The notes below the pieces were generated by a model, which was not told where the DNA came from, did no database searches, and worked only from the letters and a program-made list of their open reading frames with translations. A DNA stretch of 64,000 nt. It comes from a virus. A program made the position numbers and the translations under genes. Shown piece by piece: positions 8,827 to 21,100 of the stretch. Each line of letters opens with the position of its first letter. Positions within the stretch are counted from its first letter, which is position 1. The DNA lies in IMG/VR virus record IMGVR_UViG_3300023210_000017, positions 29,689 through 93,688 of that record; one strand, written 5' to 3'.

Positions 8827-11800
8827 ATGGCAACTTACGTACCAGGAGTACCACAATATTTACCAACATTTAAACCATTTACACCGGACTTTAAATACCT
8901 ATCTAATGTAGTAGATGCAAAAGAGCAGAAGTATAATTCTAATCATAAAGCATTAAATGATTTATATAGTAAAGTAGTGTATGGAAATCTTTCTAGGGAA
9001 GACACTAGAGAAATGAGAGATCAGTTTGCTGAAAACTTAGGTCCAAAATTACAACAAATTTCAGGAATGGATTTATCCATGATGCAAAATGCAGAAGCTG
9101 CAAAATCTATATTCAACCCTTTCTTTGAAGAAGACCTTATTGTTAAAGATCTTGTAACAACTAAAACATATAGAGAGCAAATGCAGGAAGCTGAGTTATT
9201 GAGAAATAATTCAGATAAAGATCTTCGTGAAATGTACTGGCAGACTGGAGTACAGAAAATGCAATATGAAATGGAAGATTTTGTAAATGCAACTGAAGAA
9301 GATGCAATGAGAATGGCTGCACCTAAATATACTGCAGATGCAGATCTTCATGAAATGGCTATGGCTGTATTAACAGAATCTGGTCTTGAGACTGGGGATA
9401 TTTCAGAGTTTTCTAAAGATGGTATGTGGAAAATAACTAGAGCTAATGGAGATCTTATTAGTAGAGAGGCATTACAGTTAGTTCAAAAAACACTTAAAGA
9501 TGATCCTAGAGTTATAGATGCATATCATGCTAAAGCTTTTGTAGAATCAAGACAGTTTGCGGATAATGGTATAAAAGAAGGAAAATATCAAAATGTTAAT
9601 GAAGGTCAAGTTGCTTGGGCTGCAGATAAAATATCTGATATAGAAGCACAAATTGCAGAACAAAATAAAGGTTTAGTAAAAGAAGAAAAAGTTGCTCAAA
9701 ATACAGCAACCTCTTGGGATGTATATAGAAATGAGCATGATCTAATAAAAGGAAGTAAAGAAGCAAAACTTGCTAGAGAGTCTTGGTCAGTTGTTAATGC
9801 TATAAAGCAAAAAATAAAAAGTAACAATGCTGCACTATCTGATACTAAAAGTGTAGATGTATCAAACCCAGAAGAAGTAGTTCCTGAGAATAAACAAAAG
9901 CTTTTACATAGAGCATACGGTTTAATGATGAATTTAAACATGGAATCTGATCTTCAATCAGCAGCTTTAATATATAGTAATATTGGTAAAAAGATTGATT
10001 TTGAAGCAACAGAACTTCAAAAAAATAAATATCAAATGGCTCAAATAGATAGACGCCATGAAAATGCAAAAAAATTAGCAGATTACAATAGAACGAAAGA
10101 CAAGGAGGCAAATGCTGTAACTGGATTTGAGTTTATTGATGAAGCTGTAGGAGCTGCCGGTCAACTTAATACACATACTGCAAAAATGGTAGATGGTAAA
10201 CTTGCTTTACATACAGATACACAAGCAGACCAAGATGCTAAATACAATAAGCAGGATGATATATTAATGCGAAATAAAATAGACATAGCTTTAGGAGGAT
10301 TAGCTGGTCTTGATAAAGCTGGTAGCACAACTGCTTTATATACTGTACCTGGAATAGGTAAAGATAAAACTATGAATCAGCTACAACAAATAATGAAAAA
10401 TGGTTTAAGTAGTGGCAATGAATCAATCATAGCTGCTATAGATGCAGAATATTATAGAATAGAAGATTTATTTGATGCTAAAGATGCAGAAGTAGCAGCA
10501 GCATCTGATGGCAAACCTTATCCTAAAAGCGAGCATTATCTTGCATTGAGAGGAGGTATGATAGATATTGAATCACATCAAGGTGCAATAGATGCTGCTG
10601 ATTCAGCAGTAAAAGCATCTCTTTCTAGAAACCTTAATAGATTAGCAAATACTGCATTAGACCAGGTTGACGGGCAAGAAGAAGCTGGAGCAGCAGTAAA
10701 GCAATATATGAATTCTAGTGGCCCTAGTATTTTTTATGAAGATGCAGAAGGTAACACTCACAGGTATACAGAAAAAGAATTTGTTAATGTATTTGCTGAT
10801 TGGGCTCAAAGTGATAAAAATAAAACTAATGTAAGAAATACATCTTTTGATGATAGTAGTTTCTGGAGTCATGATGGAAGTGAGCAAACCGTAAATGAAG
10901 ATGGAGGTGCAGCTAAGTTTGGTTATGGTCAAAATAGACCTGTACTTGGAACAAGTGTAATAAACATAGCTCATAGATCTCCTGGTGGTGGTGGAGGTAT
11001 GGATCCAAATGCTGGATCTCACACGGTAACTAATTATGGAGATTATGATGGAGACTTTTATTTTCAAAAAGATTTAGCTAGAACACAAGCTGAAACAATA
11101 TATAAATCTCAATATAACTTAGCAAACAATTCTGCAACTGGAGCATTAGAAGGAGAATTTGGAGTAGAAGGATCAATGTTTGAAACACCAGATTTTAATC
11201 AATTTTTAAAAGGTGTTGATATAGCAAATATGACTCCTGGAGATATTGCTTCAAATCCAAGTTATATAGCTGTTGTAGATCCTGCAAATGCAGATCCAAA
11301 TGGTGCAGGTGTAGATTTTTTAAAAAATATACACTATGCAACACAAGTTGATGCTTTTGGAACAGATGTATATATGAATGATGTAGCATTCAATGAGCAT
11401 CAAGCGAATGAAGGAAAATTTCTGAATGCCGATGATCAAAATTCAGAAATACTTGATCCTGCTGATGATGATTCAGCTGGTCAAGCAAATTTTGATGCTG
11501 GTCAAGCAATATTAAAAGATTATTACATGGAGATAAAAAGATTGCAGGGAGCGGGAACTCCTACTAAATCTGACTATCCAATAGCTACAATACAATATTT
11601 CCCAGCTTGGAGTGCTGATGCAAATGATTTTAGTGGTGGTAAAGCAGGCTATACAATTACATTTGGTGAAGATTATATGGATAAACATAGAAAATCAGGT
11701 GGTATATTAGATGGCCTATCAGGAAGTAATGGTGGTAAACCTTATGTATTAAATGTTGTAATTCCTAGTGAAAACGATCATAATGTTAGGAAAGCGGGAG

Positions 11801-12186
11801 AAATGAATTTTTCATCTGTTGCTGCACAGGTAGCTTCTAGTACAAACGGAGGATATCAATATGTAGCTCCTTTAGGTGGATCCTTGAATATTACTCAAAC
11901 TCATACTGGCCAATTTCAAATAGACTATTCAGCATTACAATTTGATGCTGATGCTGCAGGAAAAGGAGAAAATATGTGGAAATCTGTTCAAGAAACAAAA
12001 CTAATGGAATATAAAGGGGTGCCTATAACATCTCTTGATAGAAGATATTTAGATTATTTTGTAAATGAATATAGAGGTTTACTTGATAATAATGGAATAA
12101 CTAATGAGGCAGATAGAGCTAGTTGGTTAGCTTCACATCCAGAAATGAAAGTAGAAGGTCCAACATATCAATATGATTATAAATAA
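8827..12186 (+). CDS. Large hypothetical virion/cargo protein upstream of the RNA polymerase polyprotein
   Basis: 1,119 residues, starting at ATG8827 after a 59-nt AT-rich gap. The N-terminal 150 residues, beginning MATYVPGVPQYLPTFKPF, are followed by long Glu/Lys/Ala-rich predicted helices to about residue 620. A more Gly/Asn/Asp-rich, probably beta-containing C-terminal half follows. I see no catalytic motif, signal peptide, membrane segment or cysteine cluster. The gene is 9 nt upstream of the 5,201-aa gene and is therefore almost certainly co-transcribed with it. In crAss-like phages the genes around the virion RNA polymerase encode large proteins thought to be packaged and injected; I infer the same for this one. 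Composition matches its neighbours. Confidence 0.45.
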   Translation: MATYVPGVPQYLPTFKPFTPDFKYLSNVVDAKEQKYNSNHKALNDLYSKVVYGNLSREDTREMRDQFAENLGPKLQQISGMDLSMMQNAEAAKSIFNPFFEEDLIVKDLVTTKTYREQMQEAELLRNNSDKDLREMYWQTGVQKMQYEMEDFVNATEEDAMRMAAPKYTADADLHEMAMAVLTESGLETGDISEFSKDGMWKITRANGDLISREALQLVQKTLKDDPRVIDAYHAKAFVESRQFADNGIKEGKYQNVNEGQVAWAADKISDIEAQIAEQNKGLVKEEKVAQNTATSWDVYRNEHDLIKGSKEAKLARESWSVVNAIKQKIKSNNAALSDTKSVDVSNPEEVVPENKQKLLHRAYGLMMNLNMESDLQSAALIYSNIGKKIDFEATELQKNKYQMAQIDRRHENAKKLADYNRTKDKEANAVTGFEFIDEAVGAAGQLNTHTAKMVDGKLALHTDTQADQDAKYNKQDDILMRNKIDIALGGLAGLDKAGSTTALYTVPGIGKDKTMNQLQQIMKNGLSSGNESIIAAIDAEYYRIEDLFDAKDAEVAAASDGKPYPKSEHYLALRGGMIDIESHQGAIDAADSAVKASLSRNLNRLANTALDQVDGQEEAGAAVKQYMNSSGPSIFYEDAEGNTHRYTEKEFVNVFADWAQSDKNKTNVRNTSFDDSSFWSHDGSEQTVNEDGGAAKFGYGQNRPVLGTSVINIAHRSPGGGGGMDPNAGSHTVTNYGDYDGDFYFQKDLARTQAETIYKSQYNLANNSATGALEGEFGVEGSMFETPDFNQFLKGVDIANMTPGDIASNPSYIAVVDPANADPNGAGVDFLKNIHYATQVDAFGTDVYMNDVAFNEHQANEGKFLNADDQNSEILDPADDDSAGQANFDAGQAILKDYYMEIKRLQGAGTPTKSDYPIATIQYFPAWSADANDFSGGKAGYTITFGEDYMDKHRKSGGILDGLSGSNGGKPYVLNVVIPSENDHNVRKAGEMNFSSVAAQVASSTNGGYQYVAPLGGSLNITQTHTGQFQIDYSALQFDADAAGKGENMWKSVQETKLMEYKGVPITSLDRRYLDYFVNEYRGLLDNNGITNEADRASWLASHPEMKVEGPTYQYDYK

Positions 12187-12195
12187 AATTTAATA

Positions 12196-15100
12196 ATGGA
12201 AGATATCATTTTAAATAATCAGGTTCCAAACAATCCTGTTGGAGTGCCAGATGATCAATTTAATTTTCAAACAATTTCAGAATTAGAAGTTCCGCCAAAT
12301 TTAGCAGAATTTGATAAATCTTTAGATCCTGAATATGAAGTAATGTTGGAGCAGCAATCTGCTTTAATTAATAAGTTTGCAATGGCTGCAACTCATAATT
12401 ATAATTCTCCATATCCAGCTCCATCAACTGGAGGTTATAATACAGCTAGTCAACAATCTGCACCAAATCCTCATACATTGCAAGGTAAGTTAAGATTATT
12501 TTCTGATGTAGATAAACAAGATCCCGTAGTTAAAGAACAGGGTATGTTTGGAAGTAATGTAGTAAAAATAGCAGATCCTGTAGTTTCTGGAATTAGACAA
12601 AGTAATTTTGATAGATTCTATGCTTCCCCTGCTTATGGTAAACTAGGTTGGCATCCTCATGCTAACATGGAAGAATACTATAATGAACGTACTACTTGGT
12701 GGGATGATACTTCAAGAATGCTTGGTGAGTTAGGTGCATTAACTGGAACTGGTTTTTTAAGTGGTTATAGAAGTTGGGGTGATTTGGATAGTGTTATGGA
12801 TCTTCAAAGTGCTGTTGAGTATGAAGATGCAATAAGAATTGGTTCTTCTTCTAAAGATGGTTTTGGTGCAGGCTTTAATAATTTTCTTCTTAATGCTGGT
12901 TATACATTTGGTATTATAGGTTCAATTGCTTTAGAAGAAGCTGCATTATTTGGTCTTGCTGCAATACAAGGAGGATTAAATCCTGCATCTGATGCTATAT
13001 TAGCGGCAAGAACTGCATCTAATGCAAGTAGATTAGCCAAGCTTGGTAGAAGAGTTGCAAATAGTTTTTCAGTTGGTAAGTTGGCTCAAGGTACTAGAGC
13101 TATAGTTCAAAATTTAAAAAGAATAGAGAATGCAAGAGATTTTTATAGTGTTGCTAAAGCTGGTGGAAATGTATTAGGTAAAATGCTTATTCCAGAAACT
13201 ATGTCAACTTTTAAAAATCTTAAAAGTGCTCAGAAAGCTGGAGAGAATTTAACCTGGATGGCAAGAAGTTCTAAAAAACTTGGAGGATTTTACAGAGATG
13301 CTAGGTCTATGAACTTTGCATTATCAGAAGGTAGAATGGAAGGTGGTTCAGTTTATAAAAGCCAACTTTCTGCAAATTATGCTATTCAAGCAGAAAAAAA
13401 TAGAAGAGAAGGTTTAGGAGATGTTACTTCAGAGCAAATGAAAGCGTTAAGTGATCAAGCATTGGAGGCTGCTTTTGTAACAAGTTCATGGAATGTTCCG
13501 GTTATTTATTTATCTAATCAATTACTACTAGGAAATGCTTTTGGAGGTTTTAAAAGATCTCTTAGTCAAATGGCTAGAGATAATATTAAAGGTGTTGGTA
13601 AGAGAATTCTTAAAACTAAAGCTACACTTGAAGGAGCAAAAGGCGCTAAAAAAGTAGCTAGAGATGTTTTTGAAAAAGTAGATGATAGTTTTATGGATTG
13701 GAAATATCTTAAAGCTAAGGTTAAAGCTGGAGGTGCAAAAGGTGGGGTTGTAATGGCTGCTGGTGCAGGTCTAAGATTTTTTGCAAATAATGTTGCAGAG
13801 GGTGCTCAAGAACTTTATCAAGAAGCTGTATCTGCAGGTGTAAAAGATTACTATACTAGTTTAATGCGTGATCCAGCAAATTCTAACATTCAGCAAATGA
13901 AAGCATCTGCACAAGCAGGTCTAGGTGAGCAATGGAGTGGTCAAGGTTTAGAAACATTTATGTCTGGATTTTTTATGGGAAGTGTAGTAAGCGGACCACA
14001 AAAATTAGTATTTCAAGGAATACCAAATCTTTATCAAGCTAAGTTTAATAAGACTGAGTATGCTGAATACAAAGCAAATAAAGAAAAATTAGTAGATGCA
14101 ACACTTAAGTCACTAAATAGTAGTTGGAATTCACAACAAGAAAGTGTTGATTCAATGTTTGACACAGATACCTTAAATTTTCTAGAGCAAAAGCAAGCTG
14201 CTGAAGCTATGGAAAGTGCTACTATGCAAGATAATGTATTTGATTTTATGGATGCTGGTGATACGGCAAGATTTTCAAGTCTGCATAGAATGTTTAGTAC
14301 AGGAAAAGAAGACTTCTTTAAAGAGCAATTGCAAGATTATTTAACTATGTCCGATGAAGAATTAGGACAAGCTTTTCCTGCAGAAGCAAAAGCAGCTAAA
14401 TCTGGCAAGCTTAGAAATAAAATTCAAAAGCAGATAAAGAATATTGATGTAATGCGGGAGATGTATGATAAGCATAATGAGGATATGGTTAATCCTTATG
14501 ATCCTGCTGCATTTACCCCAGGCTCTAAAGAACATACTGAAGAATCATATAAACATCTAGCTTTTAATCACGCTAAGATGCTATTCATGTTTACCAAAGA
14601 TGGTTTTTTAAAAGCCGGAGAAAGAGCTCAAAGTATTTATAATAAATTAGAAAGTGATCCAATAATAAAAGAATTAGCTGCAAATGATATAACAGTTCTT
14701 CTTAATAAAGATACTTTACAAAAAGAAATTAAACAACTTGAGGAAGAAATCCCAGGGCTAGGTGAAGCAGGGACCAAGCTTCTTAAAAAGGATAAAGAGA
14801 AAAAATTAGAAAAGCTTAAAGCTATTGCAGAAGTATTATATGCAAATGAGAATCAAACACTATCAATAAAGGATAAGCGTTTTGATAGAAGAAAAACTAG
14901 CAAACTTATGCCTAAAGTTTTAGACTATTTAAAAATGTTAGCTAAAACTAAAAAAGATTTTGTTGATGAATCAAGAATAAAAGAAGTGATTAACATGATT
15001 ATAGATCATAATCATTTATCAAATAGACAAAAGGTTTATGATAAGGCTATACAATTTATGACCAATCCTAAAGAGTTAGATCTTATTGTTAGAAGAAGTG

Positions 15101-18100
15101 CTGAGTATATAAAGTTTGCACATACAGATAAACTCAATCTTCAAAAAGAATTAATTGAAAAGTTAATTTTAAGAAAGGAAATAAATCAATTACTAAATGA
15201 ATTGATGAAGTTAGATGTATATGTTGATCCTAGTGAAATGTTAATGTTTAATGAAACTGGAGACTCTAAACATCTTAGAACATTTCATACAGAAGATGGA
15301 ATATTAAATGAAATAGATGATCCAGTTTTGTATAATAAAGTACTTAGTATAATAGATGTATATAGACAAACTTCTGGAGTTCAAGAAAAAATTGATGCTG
15401 AAAAAGCTGCTGAAGCTGAAGCTGCTCAATCTGGTACACAGAGTGCAGATACTACAAAAAGTAAAATTGATGAATTGCTTGAAGAAGAAGGTATTAAAGC
15501 TCCTGAAGTTAAAATTCAAGGTAAAGCAAAAAATGAATCTCCTGTCTTAGATAAAATTATAAACTCTAGATGGATTCAATATAGAGCTATGCAGGCAAAT
15601 CTAGGAAATGCTCCTGTTACTTTAGAAGAGTTTTTAGAAACAGCTATTGCAAAAAATATTATAACTGCATATACTGGTTTAAAAAAACTATGGTATCAGA
15701 GTTTAATCAGTATGGAGAATGAGCAGATAAGAATGCTTAAGTATACTACTGATAATGGGTTTTTAAATTGGCTATCTCTTCAAGAAGAAAATCCTATAGT
15801 TTTCAAAATATTAGATGAAAGTAATTTAGATTTTAAATTCTTTTTGCCTGACTTTGAAAAACAGAAAGGCGAGCAAGCTGGTAAAGAAGATGGGGAAAAA
15901 ACATTTAAAGGTTATACTGGAAATAATGTAGAAATAATTGAAATAGAAAGTATAGATATAAACACAAAAGAAAAAACTACATATTATCAAATACGTCAAA
16001 AAAATGGAGACTATGTTGAAGAAAGTATATCAGATTCTGTTGCTCCAGGCAATCCAACTTTATCTTTTACAGATGCAGCTGTAGCTAAACAAATAGCTGC
16101 AAAAATAGATCCTTTAGTAGTTAACCTTGATGCATATGAATTCGGAGGACAGACTCTTCAGTATGGTATGAGAATAAAGGATGTAAAAACAGGCAAGCAT
16201 TATATTGTATTGGCAAATCCTTCTGATGTTAAATCTGGCAGAATATATGTTTTAAATGAGGATTCTTCATATTTATTAGCTAGTGATAAACGTACTAGAA
16301 ATGCAAGTGTTGAAAAAGGAAAAGATGGTAAAAGAGGATTAACTGAAGCTGAATTTCAAGCACGTTTTAAAGTAGAAAAAATTAATCTTGGTGCAACCGC
16401 TTTACCTAAAGGAGCAAGTAAGTTAAGACTTGATTCAGCAACCAGTTTAATACCACATAAAAATGATAGAGGTACTAATACTGAAGAAGGAAAAGTATTA
16501 GCATTTAGAAGATATGCATACATTGTTCAAAGATTATCTAAAGAAGAATTAGAAAGTTTAGAAGTTGAAGTAACAACAAACTCAAATGGTGGAGCATTCA
16601 TCCGTCAATTTAAATTAGATAAAGAAGGAGCTGAACCAAATCCTTTTATAGATGCAACTAGCGCCCCTTATAATATTGCAATTAAAATGCCTGAAGCATT
16701 ATCAAAAAAAATGAATAAGCTTCTTTTAGCTGAAAACCTAAATCCAACTAAGGATGGTATAATAGGATATATTCCAAATGGTGATGTAATATTAAAAGAT
16801 AGAAAAACCGGAGAGGTGATCAATCCTTTAAATATACAAGGAGATCAAATTTCAGATTTATTTAGCACTTCAAAAGATAGTGAGGTAGCAGCAAAAGAAA
16901 TCCAACAAAGCTTTGCTATTCAGTATACTATAATGAATGCAATAAAAGATAAACTTGATGGTGCATCTGAAGGAACATTTAGTTTAACAGATATAGGTGG
17001 AGTTAATTTTTCAACTACACCTGGGTATATAGAATTTCTTAAAAAAGGAGAAACTGTAAGAATTGATCAACTGCATCATAATACAGTTGATGGTAAAGTT
17101 GTGATTTTAAAGAATACTAAAAGAAGAAATAAAAAAGGAGAAGCAAGTATTAGTACAGCATTTACACCAATGGGTTTACCTGTTGAAGAAGAATTGGCAT
17201 TTGAGAAAAAAATTAAATCTGAAATGAATGATCAAAGTTTAAACATATGGGATAGCGCAACTAATGCTGGAAGATATGTTATGATTGTTAAACAGGATAA
17301 TGGCGTATACTCATATTTTCCAATTAAATCTGATAAATTAGAAGCTGAAGAATTAAATACTTTAGCTGATGCATTAATTAAACAATCAGCAACAACAGCA
17401 AAAGAAAATGTTGAAACTAATGAAGATGGTGAAACTAAAGTAAAAGATTTATCATATAGTTCTGCGTGGAATCAAGATTTAAATAATGGAGAAATTGAAG
17501 GTATTTCAGGATTCTATATAGCTTCTATACCGGGTTATTCTTTTGATATTAATATAACAGCAAAAGGTGGGATTCAAGTAAAAATTTATGATAGAGCTGG
17601 AAATGAAGCTATATCACTTATAATGTCTAATGTTTCTGATATAGCTCAATATGCTGGTGCTGAAAATAAATCTGATTTAATAAAAGATTTATTTGAATTA
17701 GTTAATGAACAATTAAAAGATGCTCCTAGTAAATTTACAAAAAAGACTTCTGATGCTAGAAAGAAAGTTATAAGAGATGCTTCTAAAAATATAAGTTTAA
17801 ATCTTGACTCTTTAAGAAAATCATTTTCTCAAAAAACAAAAGCTAAAGACATTATAGATAATGTAGTAACAACAGTATCTCCAAGTATTAGAGCAGGTGC
17901 AAAAATAATATCTAATGTAGATGGTGTAGATGCACAACAAATGATAGCTGCTGGTGTAACTGTAGGACCTTCAGTTCCAACTGCTGGTACATTTACGCCA
18001 ACTGAAACTTTTACAGATGCGGATGGAAAGCCTATACCTAAAGGACCTGAAACAACTACAAGTAGTGAAGATTTAGATATTGATCTAGCTTTACTTTCTG

Positions 18101-21100
18101 ATGAAGCGTTTAAGGAAATGCAAGATAAAGAGTTTATAAGCCTGACTAATAATCAAAAAGATTTTATTGCAGATAAAATAGCAAAAGACGGATTAACTAG
18201 TTTATCAAACAGAGAGTCTCAGGTAATGGAGTCATCTTATAGAGATATAATTAATGGAAAGGTTGCTAAAAAATTAGCAAGTAAATCTTCTACTGCATCT
18301 GATCCTAAAAAATCTACATCTGAAAAAGAAGTGGTGAATTTAAGAGCAGAGTTGGAAAAAGTAAAATTAGAAATAGAAGCACGAGAAACAGAGCTTTTTG
18401 ATAATAAACTTACTAATGCTGAATATATGCAGCAAATAGATCCAACTTCTAAAATATATGATAAAAACTTAAAAAAATTAGTAAAAGAACGCAATAGCAT
18501 TCTTTCAAAACTTGGAGCAAATAAAGTTATATCTGATGATTTAACTACTGAAGAAGTTGCGCACATAGATGAGTTTATACAATGGGCTGCTGAAAATCTA
18601 CCTGACTTTATTACAATAGAAAATATTGATACTTTAGGTAATAATATGAAATCTGGCGGTCAAAGAGTTGGATCATTTGTAATGGCACTTAATAATATAG
18701 CCGGTAAACAATCAATTAACGGAACTATATATGCAGGTACATCAACAAGACACGCATACCATGAAGCATTTCATGCTATATTTGAAATGCTTTTAACTGA
18801 AGATCAACAAAACCAATATTATAAAATTGCTAAAAAAGAGCTTCTAGGTAAATTGAAGTCTCAAGGTAAAAGTCTTAAGTCTGCATTAGAAGAACTTAAA
18901 AATTCTGATATAGATAAATATAAAAGATATTCTAAAGAAAAACTAGAAAAGTTATTGTATGAGGAATATATGGCAGATGAGTTTGAGCTGTTTAAGCAAA
19001 ATCCAAAAAGCACTAAAACTGATTCTTGGATTAAGTCTTTGTTTAATAAGATTATTGAGTGGCTTAGAAATGTATTGGGTACTTATAATGCTACTGAATT
19101 GCGAGTTTTATTTGAAGAAGTTAATGCAGGCAAGTTTAGATCTGGCAAAGTTCAATCTAATCCGTTTACAAATGAGGCTGCGTCAGGCGTTACTTTGGAT
19201 GTCAGTAAGATAATTAGAAGTAAAACAGTAAAAGGAGAAGATGGTTTTGAGTATAGTGTAAGTTTAGATCCAGATGTAGGAAGAGGTATGGTGTCTTCTA
19301 TTGCAGCTAGAGTTATAATGCTAGAGTTAGAGAATGAAGATCCTAATTTCAATATAGCAGATGCGGTTACAACTTCAATTGATCTTTATAGAGATCTTTA
19401 TAAGCTTGATAATCCTCAATATGAAAATCTTTCAAAAGCTCAATTTGATCTTTTAATTGCAATAAATAATTCATTTGAAGATTTTGGATATGATTTTTAT
19501 GAAGCAGTTATAGATGAACTTAAACTATATGATATAAAACTTGAACTCAAAGAAGAAGAAGATTCAACATGGGAAGAGGGATATGGATTAAGATCTACAG
19601 GAGAATATGATAAAGATGCTTCTCAAAGTGGAGGAGTTAGATCGTTGCCATCTTTCATAAGAAAATATATAGGTACTACAACTATTAGTGAAAAAGATAT
19701 CTTTGGTCAAACTGTTTTAAGAACTTATGAAAATGACAAAGGTGAGACCGTTAATGAAAATATTATAACAGCTGTAGATTTTAGTGCAGCTTATTCAGGA
19801 TTTTTAAAAGCTGCTAGTGGCAAGTCTGATCCTGTAACTATATTGCAATCATTATATCTTTTTAGTATTGACAATCCACAAACAAGTGCGGTTGTACAAA
19901 GGTTGTTCAATGATTTAGGTATAGTATGGGAAGGCCAACTTGAACAAGGTGAACTACCAGGAAAAATCAAACAAAATGGTTTATTCCAAGCTATGCTTAA
20001 AGGATTTGAAAACTTTAAAGTTGATTACCTATTTATACACAGAGTGCTAGGAAATGGTAAGAATGATCCAAATTCAGGTAAAGTTGTAACATATGATGCA
20101 GCTAATAGAGATGATGCTCATGAGCAAATAGCAAGATGGACAGATAATTATAAAATGTTACGTAAACAATTTAATTTAGATCCAAGCTTAAGCAAAGATC
20201 TTTCTGATAAGTTAAATGAGTTAATGAAATATTTAGATTCTGATAATAAACAAGAAGAAATATCAGATAAAAAATTAGGAGATATATCTAGAGAATTTGC
20301 AAAATTATTAGAAAGTACTTTAGGTATAGTGTTAAGTCCAAGATATATTGCGTTTAGTATTGCTTCTAACTTAGTTATTGCAACTCCTTATCAAGATGCA
20401 TTACTTAGATCTCAAAAAGATATTGTACCTATACAACATAAAGTTATAGAAGAATTACGTATTGGTGTTGATAATAATGCTGATATCATGTCTGAAACTG
20501 AAGAAGGTTTATATGGCAGACTTAGAACAATGGCTTTAGGTAATGCACCATTTGATGAAAGAATAGGTGCGTCAGTATTTAGAAATCCTAATGGGGATTT
20601 AGTATATGCACATCAACTTCCTACATTCCACCTTAAAAGAATAGCTTCATTAAATGATGTTAAAGGAAAAGGTGCTGTTATTGCAGACTTAGCTGAAACA
20701 GATCCTTTTTTAGCAATGAACTTTTTAGTAAAAAGTGAAGCTATGCAGAAGCTTTCTGCAGAAGGTAGATTGAAAATTACTAGACTTTCTGGTTCAAAAT
20801 CAAGTAGATCTATTGAAAAAGATGAAGCTGGAGGTATAACAGAGACATATGATAAAAATGAAAAAGGAACTGTATATGGGGATTATAATCCTCAAGAATT
20901 TATAGTTGGTTTATTAAGTGCTTATATATCAGGTGTTAATCCTAAATCAGGAAAAGTAAATGATGTAATAGTAGAAACTGAAAAGGATGGAGAAAAAAGT
21001 GTAGCAATAGCTCCAGTTTTACTTAGAGTGATTGAAGCATCTAATACAGGAGATATGATAGGATTACCTATTATAAAAGCTATATTAAAAAGTTCTTCTG